Assembly: GCF_013248965.1 (NCBI RefSeq)
Contig: NZ_JABRVQ010000001.1
Span: 248,001-312,000, forward strand
Source of the DNA: Psychrobacter okhotskensis
GTDB taxonomy: Bacteria; Pseudomonadota; Gammaproteobacteria; Pseudomonadales; Moraxellaceae
Direction of reading: 5' to 3'
Length of the DNA stretch: 64,000 bases
Shown: one piece after another, positions 10,404 to 19,600 of the stretch
Layout of the letters: each line of letters begins with the position of its first letter
Position numbering within the stretch: position 1 is the stretch's first letter
Notes under the pieces: generated by a model
The model's database searches: none
Told to the model about the DNA's origin: nothing
The model's input: the letters and a program-made list of their open reading frames with translations, nothing else
Made by a program: the position numbers and the translations under genes

Positions 10404-11093
10404 ATGATCAGTCCTTCTAAGCCATATCTTATCGCTCCTTCCATTTTATCTGCCGACTTTGCCAGACTGGGCGAAGAAGTTGAAAGAGTATTGGAGTCAG
10501 GTGCTGACGTCATTCATTTTGATGTGATGGACAATCATTATGTCCCCAATCTGACCTTTGGCAGTATGATCTGTAAAGCGCTGCGTGATTATGGTATCGA
10601 TGCACCTATCGATGTTCATCTGATGGTATCGCCGGTGGATAGCATGATTGAGCAATTCTTAGAGGCAGGTGCGAGTGTTATCACTTTTCATCCAGAAGCC
10701 AGCGCGCACATTGATCGCTCTTTGCAGCTCATCAAAGATGGCGGCGCTGAATGTGGCTTGGTATTGAATCCAGCTACACCGCTGCATTATCTAGACTATG
10801 TCATGGATAAAGTGGATCAAATCTTACTGATGAGTGTCAACCCTGGTTATGGTGGTCAGTCGTTTATTGAAGGTACTCTGGACAAGGTACGCCAAGTCCG
10901 TCAACGTATCATCACCAGTGGTCGCCCAATTAGACTAGAAGTTGATGGTGGTATCAAAGCCAGTAATATCCGAGCCATCGCTGAAGCGGGCGCTGATATG
11001 TTCGTCGCTGGTTCTGCGATATTTAACCAAGAAGACTATAAAGCGGCTATCGATGCGATGCGTGCAGAGCTTGCCTTGGCAAATGGGGAGTAA
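10404..11093 (+). CDS. rpe: Ribulose-phosphate 3-epimerase
   Basis: The enzyme interconverts D-ribulose 5-phosphate and D-xylulose 5-phosphate in the pentose phosphate pathway. The 229-residue TIM barrel shows [16 protein letters not shown], the metal-site [35 protein letters not shown], and the phosphate-binding [10 protein letters not shown] and [11 protein letters not shown]. Length is typical. The ATG at 10404 follows TTAGGTAGC, a modest ribosome site. No gph or trpE neighbour is present, unlike the arrangement in some gammaproteobacteria. Identification is firm. Confidence 0.96.
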   Translation: MISPSKPYLIAPSILSADFARLGEEVERVLESGADVIHFDVMDNHYVPNLTFGSMICKALRDYGIDAPIDVHLMVSPVDSMIEQFLEAGASVITFHPEASAHIDRSLQLIKDGGAECGLVLNPATPLHYLDYVMDKVDQILLMSVNPGYGGQSFIEGTLDKVRQVRQRIITSGRPIRLEVDGGIKASNIRAIAEAGADMFVAGSAIFNQEDYKAAIDAMRAELALANGE

Positions 11094-11198
11094 CGCCCCA
11101 TATAGTAAGGTATATACTATTGAATATTAGAGTTACATACTACTGATAGCCGCTGTATGACTGACTATATCAAGCGACGCGTCAGCTAAAGGTGCCAT

Positions 11199-11534
11199 AT
11201 GAATATACAAAATGCAGAACATAAAAACCAAGATTTGCAACCACGCAGCTTAGTACCCAAAAGCATTACCATTGGCTTGGCTATGTTTGCGCTTGTCTTA
11301 AGTTTGGCAGGCTATGGCTTTCGTCTCATGGTAGGTGATGATACTGGCGAAGTATTACGTCATGCTGCGGTCATCGTGCCTGCATTTATGCTGGGTATTC
11401 CGCTTTTGTTCTGGATAGGGTCACGCATATTTAACAAGGTTAAAGGCACACATATAGAAGGCTGGAATGCGATTAGCTTGGGCTATTTAACCTCTTGTAT
11501 ATCGATACTATGGTTGATGGGTACTTATAGTTAA
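11199..11534 (+). CDS. Small membrane protein, unknown function
   Basis: The 111-residue protein has a polar N-terminus and three hydrophobic segments at about residues 24-46, 55-73 and 90-108, with a basic loop (SRIFNKVKGTHIEGWN) between the second and third. I do not recognise a family. AAAGG lies upstream of the ATG. It is followed by another small membrane-protein gene in the same direction, suggesting a lineage-specific pair. Confidence 0.6.
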   Translation: MNIQNAEHKNQDLQPRSLVPKSITIGLAMFALVLSLAGYGFRLMVGDDTGEVLRHAAVIVPAFMLGIPLLFWIGSRIFNKVKGTHIEGWNAISLGYLTSCISILWLMGTYS

Positions 11535-11667
11535 TTTTTTAGTCGCCAAGATGAGGTTGCTGAATAAATATAACCTTATGAATATAATGGGGCAATATTT
11601 TTTATAAGCGGTTTTTACACACTTTTTATCATTAAGTCAGGCTTTTTAAGCATGACTGGAATTTTAC

Positions 11668-11979
11668 ATGCGAATCATACCGACCAAGATTGCCAACATT
11701 ATCTATCCAAAAGACTTACCAAATGGCTTATTTACCAGCTTAATTATCGCCTGTTTACTGTTAGGGCTGGCATCACTGCGTCATGGTACAGATTTTCAAG
11801 GCTGGCTGAATGTCATCGAAAACTGGCTGCTTATGCTGTTGATATTTCCGACGGCTACCGCTACCGTTGCCTTGCCGTTTAAATATCGAGATCCGACGCT
11901 CGAGTTAAAGCTCATGTATTACCTCGGCATGTTTGTGGCCTTCTTATTTACCATCGCAAAACTACGCTATTGGCGTTAA
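11668..11979 (+). CDS. Small membrane protein, unknown function
   Basis: The 103-residue protein starts MRIIPTKIANIIYP and has hydrophobic segments at about residues 21-36, 51-66 and 82-98. The ribosome site is weak (GGA about 10 bases upstream). A different frame opening at 11652 overlaps this one, but its composition (Arg/Cys/Tyr rich, no membrane pattern) looks like a shadow. No family is recognised. Confidence 0.55.
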   Translation: MRIIPTKIANIIYPKDLPNGLFTSLIIACLLLGLASLRHGTDFQGWLNVIENWLLMLLIFPTATATVALPFKYRDPTLELKLMYYLGMFVAFLFTIAKLRYWR

Positions 11980-12172
11980 CTGGTTTGCAGTGTCAGCAGA
12001 CGAAAGTCGCATTTATATGTAAGACTTGCGTGACAGCCCTTGAATTCTAAGGTCAAAGCGTCCATTGTATGAGTAAGACAGTTTTACCCGCGTTACTGTA
12101 AATTGCTAGCTTTATTAAATGAATTATTAGGGTTTCTTTGCAGCGATAAACGGGTTAATAAGGATAACGTGA

Positions 12173-12484
12173 ATGCCATACGACATTGATAATGAAATAG
12201 AAGTAGACAACGAAAGCACCGATCAATTTGCAGGATTTGCCAAAGAGACCACACTCGAGCTAGTAGAGGCGGATGATGGTCGATTGTTATTGCGTGACGC
12301 TGAACAAGATGAAGCGCCGCTGATGACCATTGATTTCTCTGAAAAACTGAAAGAACTGCTTGGCAGCGATACGCAAGCGATCGGTCAGCATATGATTCAT
12401 GCAGCCATTCAAGTCATTATGCAGAAGCAGATGAGTCAATGGCATGCGCATGTCTATGACAAAGAACCAACCCATTACAGTTAA
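12173..12484 (+). CDS. Acidic cytoplasmic protein, unknown function
   Basis: The 103-residue soluble protein has an acidic first half (MPYDIDNEIEVDNESTDQF) and a C-terminal helical region containing SEKLKELLG and HMIHAAIQVIMQKQ. No signal peptide or membrane segment is present. The ATG has AAGG about 9 bases upstream. It is followed by a strong terminator that also faces the ribosomal-protein genes. No family is recognised; the coding call rests on length, start context and composition. Confidence 0.6.
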   Translation: MPYDIDNEIEVDNESTDQFAGFAKETTLELVEADDGRLLLRDAEQDEAPLMTIDFSEKLKELLGSDTQAIGQHMIHAAIQVIMQKQMSQWHAHVYDKEPTHYS

Positions 12485-12557
12485 TATGCATAGTTATTAA
12501 TAATAGCTAGCAAGTTAGTAATGCAGTTTAACGACAGATAGTCAAAACATCAGCAAT

Positions 12558-12597
12558 AAAAAAGGGTTTATCAATTGATAAACCCTTTTTTTGTTCA
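12558..12597. terminator. Bidirectional terminator between the acidic-protein gene and rpmG
   Basis: A near-perfect 15-bp stem AAAAAAGGGTTTATC / GATAAACCCTTTTTTT (12558-12592) with an AATT loop has T-runs on both strands. It can end both the plus-strand gene and the minus-strand rpmB-rpmG transcript. Confidence 0.9.
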
Positions 12598-12651
12598 AAT
12601 AATTCATTTATAAAAAGTATTTATAAAAATATATTTCATAAATAATACAAA

Positions 12652-12807
12652 TTATTTGATTTTAGCTTCTTTAAAGATCACATGCTGGCGTACTTTTGGA
12701 TCAAACTTTTTGATTTCCATTTTGCCAGGCATAGTGCGCTTGTTTTTGGTAGTGGTGTAGTAATACCCAGTACCAGCGGTCGATACTAATTTAATTTTAT
12801 CTCTCAT
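12652..12807 (-). CDS. rpmG: 50S ribosomal protein L33
   Basis: Translation of the minus strand from the ATG at 12807 gives a 51-residue basic protein starting [19 protein letters not shown], then [21 protein letters not shown] and ending [10 protein letters not shown]. This is the cysteine-free form of bL33, which carries no zinc ribbon. A Shine-Dalgarno AGGAAAG lies upstream. It is the second gene after rpmB (gap about 134 bases), the usual rpmB-rpmG order in gammaproteobacteria. Confidence 0.96.
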   Translation of the reverse strand: MRDKIKLVSTAGTGYYYTTTKNKRTMPGKMEIKKFDPKVRQHVIFKEAKIK

Positions 12808-12941
12808 GATAGCTTTCCTGTAAATGAGGGGTCTTCAAACGATAGGTACGGATCTAAAAAACTAAGTAGCTACAATTAATGCAGCAGAATGACAGCTTAA
12901 GTAACAAAGATAATCGATGTCATTAAGCTGCCAGTCATCAC

Positions 12942-13178
12942 TTATACTTTTTGACCTTGTGCGCGTAGATCCGCTAACACTTTGTCGATACCAAGTTTGT
13001 CAATGGTGCGCATACCTTTGGTAGACACACGTAGACGTACAAAACGATTTTCAGACTCTACCCAAAAACGATGGTTATGAAGGTTTGGTAGAAAGCGACG
13101 ACGGGTTTTGTTGTTTGCGTGCGAAACATTATTACCCACCATAGGGCGCTTTCCAGTCACTTGGCAAACTCGAGACAT
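12942..13178 (-). CDS. rpmB: 50S ribosomal protein L28
   Basis: The 78-residue protein begins [20 protein letters not shown] and continues with [20 protein letters not shown], the typical bL28 signature, ending in a [19 protein letters not shown] helix. Length matches the family. AGGAG precedes the ATG. The gene leads a two-gene operon with rpmG. A good sigma-70 promoter is visible about 190 bases upstream on the minus strand. Confidence 0.97.
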   Translation of the reverse strand: MSRVCQVTGKRPMVGNNVSHANNKTRRRFLPNLHNHRFWVESENRFVRLRVSTKGMRTIDKLGIDKVLADLRAQGQKV

Positions 13179-13366
13179 GGCGAACTCCTAATCTATGAGG
13201 TATGAGTTTTTCTCATACCAGTCTGGGCAAGTTGCACGTATTTGCGGCATGGACACAGCAAGCGGCAGCTTTGCACCAAACAAAACTATATGAAGGTTGA
13301 GCTGATATGACTGTCATCTAAAGGCAAATAACAGGCTAACCAATTCAGAAAATTTTAAAGCCGACA

Positions 13367-13395
13367 TTTATACCATAAAAGCGATGAATACTCAA
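13367..13395 (-). promoter_or_regulatory. Sigma-70 promoter for rpmB-rpmG
   Basis: On the minus strand, TTGAGT (13395-13390), an exact 17-base spacer and TATAAA (13372-13367) form a good promoter. It would give a 5' untranslated leader of roughly 180 bases, long enough to host autoregulation, although I see no defined leader structure. Confidence 0.65.
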
Positions 13396-13499
13396 ATCTT
13401 TTTGTGATAATAGTCGACTTCAACGCCAGCCATTATACCTGAAATGAACGGGCTATGTGATTGATTATTTAACGGTAAAGAGTAATTTTTAGTTGTAAG

Positions 13500-13532
13500 T
13501 TATAACAAAAGTCAGTAAAGTTGCTGTTATAA
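13500..13532. promoter_or_regulatory. Inverted repeat upstream of the giant lipoprotein gene
   Basis: TTATAACA (13500-13507) and TGTTATAA (13525-13532) are perfect 8-bp arms separated by 17 bases, about 130 bases before the lipoprotein start. The size and spacing suit a dimeric regulator site. The 484-bp gap otherwise holds the rpmB promoter and AT-rich sequence. Confidence 0.35.
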
Positions 13533-13663
13533 AATTAATACAATCTGTTAATACAACTGGCCTTAATGTAAAACTATGTATCATTACCAATCTACTGTGA
13601 TTCGGTGTGATGGTATTTTACTTATTTGCTGGAATAAATTACTGCCGATGCGGAGTTCAAAAC

Positions 13664-16600
13664 ATGTCATATAGCTCATTACCTTTTACTTCTAAATTAT
13701 TTCAGCTTACTTCTTTGACTTGCGCTCTGGCACTAGCAGGTTGCGGTGGCGGCGGTGATGGTGACACGGTCGACTCTATCGCACCTGAACCCGATTTGGG
13801 TGTTCAGCAGCCTGGTAATGGTGGCGGCAATGGCAATAACGGCGGTGGTGAACAGGTACCAGAGGTTGAGCCTGATTTCTTTTTGCAAAGACTTAGTACA
13901 GCGCCTACTATTATCGAGCTGTCAAATGAGCAAACGAACTTCAGCGTTACTGTCAAAGCTGCTGAAGTAAGCTCTGGTGGAGCAATGGTTGGTAAAGCTG
14001 TGACCTTGAAAGTGGTCAATTCAGAAAATAATGGTATTACTATTGAAGGCCAGAGTACTCAGACTACTGATAGCGATGGTAATGCTGTCTATACGCTTAA
14101 GCTCAATCCGCAAGCTGTTGCTGATAAAGATGTGCTAGTAGCAGAAGGCTTCACCTTAGTAGCCACTGCCAAAAAAGCAGATGGTACTGCTATTGCACCG
14201 CAAGAGCTGAAAGTTTCAGTGAGCAAAAAAGGCAGTGGTGGTGGCACACAAGTTACCGAAAGTAAACTTGATATAGCATCTATATTAAGCACTAGTTCAG
14301 TTTCTAACAATGCCCTAAACCCTTATGGTGATAGTGCCCAATTGACCGTCATTGCTAAAAACAGCAATGGTGCCCGTGTTCAAGATGTAAAAGTTGGACT
14401 GGGTATTGATAGTATTAAAGGCATCTCTATCGTAGGTGGCAGTAGTAAAGTTACAAATTCGGATGGTATCGCAACGTTCAGCATTAAAATAGACGAAAAT
14501 CTTTCGAAAGCTGAGCGCGATGCACTTCTTCAAGGTGAAGGTATTGCGTACGCTATTAGCATTCAAGAGCCAGATGGTGCTACCAAGCAAGAAACAGGCA
14601 ATCTATCAATAGAGTTGCCAGTCTCTGATTATGTGCTAGATGTAAAAGGCAGCGATGTAGTGCTCAATGCCTATGGAGATGAGCAACCTCTAACTATCAC
14701 AGCAACTACCAAAAACGCTAAAGTACCAACCTCTATCAATGGAGCAAAAGGTACAATCAAGCTTAATAACCCAATTACTGGGGTCAAGCTGAGTACAGAG
14801 GCCTTTGTCTTTGATGCGACTGGAAAGGTAGTTGTAAATCTCATCGTAGCACCTACGCTTACTGCAGATCAGCGTAAAGAGATTGTAGAGAAAGGCGTGA
14901 GTTATACTGTGGTTTTATCAGAGCCTAACCGCGCAGTAACGTCGGATACATATGGCAGTGAAGCATATATTCCTGAGTCTCAGTATCAAATAAAGTTTGC
15001 GACGAAAAACAAAGATAGAATCTCTAGTTTTGGTAGTGAGGCCATTATCAGCTTCCGTGTCAATGATAAAGATGGTGGCGCAATTGCCAATCAAAAAGTA
15101 ACCGCCAGCTTACCTCAAGATCTAATCAAAACAGGATTATTGAATTTAGACAGTGTTGCTACTCAAGTAACCGATAGTAAAGGTATGGTTAGTTATAATG
15201 TGAGTGTGCCAGCAAGTTTGACTGCTGCACAAAGAGCAAAACTAGAAGGTATCGGTGGCTTTATCTTAGCGGCTGAGGTTACTGAGACCTCAGGAGCCAG
15301 TAGCACTATCAACAGTGAGCGTATCCAAGTCACTGCTGCAAGTGAAACGATCCTAAATGTAAAAAATATCCCTAGTGCTGTCAATATATTAAAAAATCAA
15401 TTCCAAATTCAAGTGGCAGGTAAACGTCCAGATGGTAGTGCGGCAGCTGGGAAAGAAGTGAAGTTGGCTATTAGCAATGTCACAGGCGTAAGTATTCAAG
15501 GTAGCCAGCAAACTACGGATGCATCAGGTAACGTCACATTTACTGTTAACTTAAGCCAAGATCTGACAGAAACACAGCGCCAAGCTTTGGTGAAGTCTGG
15601 TATCCCTTATACGGTAACTCTGACTGATGAAGATGGTGTGGCTACTAATAAGTATAAGGCACCAGTTATCATTCCAGTGGCTGAATACAAGCTAAACTTT
15701 GGCAGCAGTAGTACTAGTAAGCTACTGAGTACAGGTGGTGTCACCACTTTAAGCTTCCGCGTTAACGATAAAAATGGCGGCGTAATTGCCAATCAAACCG
15801 TGACAGCAAGTCTACCTACGAACTTGATTCAGAAGGGCTTAATCACGCTTGAAAGTGCAGCCAACCAAGTAACTGATGCCCAAGGCAATGTGAGCTACAG
15901 GGTTCGCATTCCAGCAGGGTTATCTGCAACACAAAGAGCAGAGTTAGAAAAAGCTGGTGGGTTTGTACTAAATGCTCGTCTGGTTGAATCATCAGGTGCA
16001 AGTATCAATGTAAGTAGTAACCGTGTCCCAGTGACTGCTGATCCTAGTAGAAGTAAAACTATCCTCACGGCAAAAACCACTCCTAGCGTCGTGAACGTTT
16101 TAAAAGATCAGTTTACGATTCAAGTATCTGCCAAGCGTCCAAATGGTAGTGCTGCTGCAGGTAAATCTGTCAAGCTTGCGATTAATAATGTCAAAGGCGT
16201 TAGTATCGAAGGTGGTGAACAAACCACTAATAGCGCTGGTAATGCGGTGTTCACCGTAAATATAGACCAAGCATTGACCTTAGAGCAGCGTAAAGCGCTT
16301 GAAAAAACAGGCATTGCTTATACAGCCACATTGACTGATGACGATGGTGTTGCCACTGAAAACTACAGTGTGAAAGCATCTGTCCCTAATGCTGAGTACA
16401 AAATCAATTTTGGTAGTAGCAGCAATACACAATTATCAAGCTCAGGTGGCAGCACTGTTGTTAGCTTCCGAGTGAATGATAAAGACGGTGGCGTTATAGG
16501 CAATCAAAAAGTCACAGTGAGTCTTCCTAAGTCTTTAGTTGATGCTGGGTTATTGACCCTAGATAGCGCTACTACTCAGACAACGAATGAAAAAGGTATC

Positions 16601-19600
16601 GTGAGCTATACCGTTCGTATCCCTACTGGATTATCGACTGCACAAAAATCAGCATTAGAAAAAGCCAGCGGATTTTCCTTGACGGCCAACCTGATTGAGG
16701 CATCTGGAGCCAGTACTAGTACCAATAGTGCGCCTATCAGCATAAGCGATAAAATCCAGAAAAGTTTAACGGTCTTAACCTCAGAGACCACTCCTAAGGT
16801 AGTGAACGTTTTAAAAGATCAATTTACGATTCGAGTATCGGGTAAGCGCAAAGATGGTAGCGCTGCAGCTGATAAAGTTGTCAAGCTAGAGCTTAATAAA
16901 GTAGCAGGCATTACAGTTAAAGATAACGAACAGAAGACTGATGCCTCAGGTAATGCGACATTTATCGTAAATGTAAGCCAAGACTTGACCCAAGCTCAAC
17001 GTGAAGCATTGGTGAAGACAGGTATTACTTATACCGCGAGTTTGACTGATAACGATGGTGTCACCACCAGTAATTATAATGCGTCTGTGGTTATCCCTGC
17101 TGCACAGTATCAAATTAATTTTGGTAGCAGTGATAAAGTTCAGTTATCAAGTTCAGGTGGTAATGCAGTCATTAGCTTCCGTGTGAATGATAAAAATGGT
17201 GGGGTTATTGCTAATCAAAGCGTCACAGCAATGCTACCAAAAGCTCTAATCGACTCTGGCTTACTGACTTTAGACAGTGCTGCGACTCAAATGACCAATG
17301 CTCAAGGTGTGGTCAGCTATAAAGTTAGTGTTCCTGCAGGTTTGACTAAATCACAGAAAGATAAGCTAGAAGCACAAAAGGGCTTTGCGTTAACTGCCAA
17401 AGCTGTTGAAGCCTCAGGTGCGAGCAGCAGTATCAGTAGTTCGGCTATAAAAATCAGTTCAGAGTTAGCCAAAAGTGATATTAAACTTACTTCGATTAGC
17501 TCTCCTAAAGTGGTGACTGTCACAGACAAGCAGTTTACTATTCAAGTATCTGCTAAAAACCCTAATGGTAATGTCGCAGTCGGCAAAAAAGTAAAGCTTG
17601 AGATCAGTAATGTGGCAGGCGTCAGCATTCAAGGTAATGAACAAACAACCAATGAAGCTGGCAACGCAGTATTTACTGTCAACCTTAGTCAAGACCTAAC
17701 AGCAGCACAACGTACAGCTCTAATCAAATCAGGTATTAAATACAATGTTACTTTGACAGATGATGATGGAACAGTCGCCAAAATTGAAAATGCAGTTATT
17801 AATGTAGAACAACCAGCAACGAGTTTAGAGTTTGCCTCTATCCTTACGCCTTCTATTAGTGAACTTGGTGGTAGTGGTACTATTAGTATCAAGCTATTGG
17901 ATAAAGTTAAGCAAACGCCAATGAAAGGGCAAGCAGTTGCTATTCAATTGGGTAAAGCAGCACTTGATTATGGCGTTACTGTCAACGCAGAGTCTGCGAC
18001 TACTGACTTTAGTGGTGAGACGACGTTTATAGTTACTATCCCAGAAGGCTTATCAGCAAAAGAGCGTACTGAGCTTAAGAGTACAGGCATTAATTATCAG
18101 CTATCGTATGTCGAAAAAAGCGAGACTTATACCTCTGCTATAAAACAAGTAGATATACTAACTCCCTTGGTTGATTTGACTGTAATAAATCCGCCAAACC
18201 TTATCAATAATCGTCCTTTCTATACACTGAATGGCGAAGGTGATACGGTTGTAGTTAATGCGGCAATCAGTACTCGAAATACTAACGTCAGTATCGGTGG
18301 GCAGCCTATCAAGCTAGAATTTGCTAATGAAGAGTTGGCAAAGCTATTAACTGTAAATGGTAAGTTAGGATCGGCTACTAATATTGTTAGTACCAACGCT
18401 ACCGGCACGGCAGGCTTTACCGTTACTGTACCGAGTAACTTAACCCCAGAGCAAAAAGCTGCTCTGAAAAACCAAAAGCTAACAGCTACTTTGACGGAAA
18501 CACTGACAGATAAAAAACAAGAGATTCAGTTTAATATACAGTCAACTAAAGCCGCGATTGATTTAATAGCTATCACACCAAAAGCACTAAATCTAAATGG
18601 TGGTGAGACTCAAGTCGAGGTGATAGCCAAAGACAGTAAAGACCATATCATTGCAGGTAAACAAGTTTATTTAGCGCTCCCTGCCGCGATTGCTGCTCAA
18701 GGGGTTAGCTTAGTCACTAGTGGCACGCAAACTACAAATGATTCAGGAAAAGCTAGCTTTACGCTTGCTGTTCCAGCTGGTCTTACCGATGCGCAAAAAA
18801 CAGCCATTGGTAGTAGCTTTGCAGTTGTATTCTCAGCAACCGATGAGAATAACAATATTGCCACGAAAACCAGTACTGTTAAGACAGCTACTCCTGATCT
18901 AAACGGTACACAAGAAAGTATAACAATCGGTGCAAATAAAGTCGTTAATACGAAGGGCGATACATTTAAAGTATTTGTGCGTGTAGAGAATAAAAAGGGC
19001 AGTATTGCCAATCGTGAAGTGCGTTTGAATGTTGATAATCCTATCAAAACTGGCGTGACGGTTAGTAGTAATACCGCTATGACCAATGGTGATGGTTTAG
19101 CAACCTTTGACTTAACACTTACAGATGGTGCTAACGTCAACCAAGCTATCTTAGAAGCAGGCATCAAGCTGAAAGCTACCACGACGACTGCAGAAGGTGT
19201 CGAGCTACCACAGACCTATATCGTTGCAGTAGATACTGCTACGATTGATAGTTATCAGCTCATAGCGTCCTCTGACAAGTCTACGTTGAATACTGGTGGT
19301 GATCAGACCAATGCTACTTTCCGTGTGACCGACAGCAAAGGCGGTATCTTGGCAGGAGTACCTGTACAGCTAAGTATTGAAGACTTAGAGGCAAGTGGTG
19401 CAGCGTTAACCACACCAAGTATGGTAACCACTGATGCTAATGGTCAGATCGATGTCGGCGTCATCTTAGCAGCCAACTCTATCAATTCCCGTCTGAATCA
19501 TAGCGTAGTGATTAATGCTAAAATCGCGACACCGCAATACGATGCAGATGGCAATGTCAGCATGCAAGTGCGTGAAGAGAAGTCATTAAGCCTATCAGCT

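Noticed and set aside
18697-19182. Long minus-strand open frame (161 codons) inside the Ig lipoprotein gene
   Set aside because: Shadow of the repeated Thr/Ala/Asn-rich plus-strand coding sequence; no start context and valine/leucine-rich low complexity.
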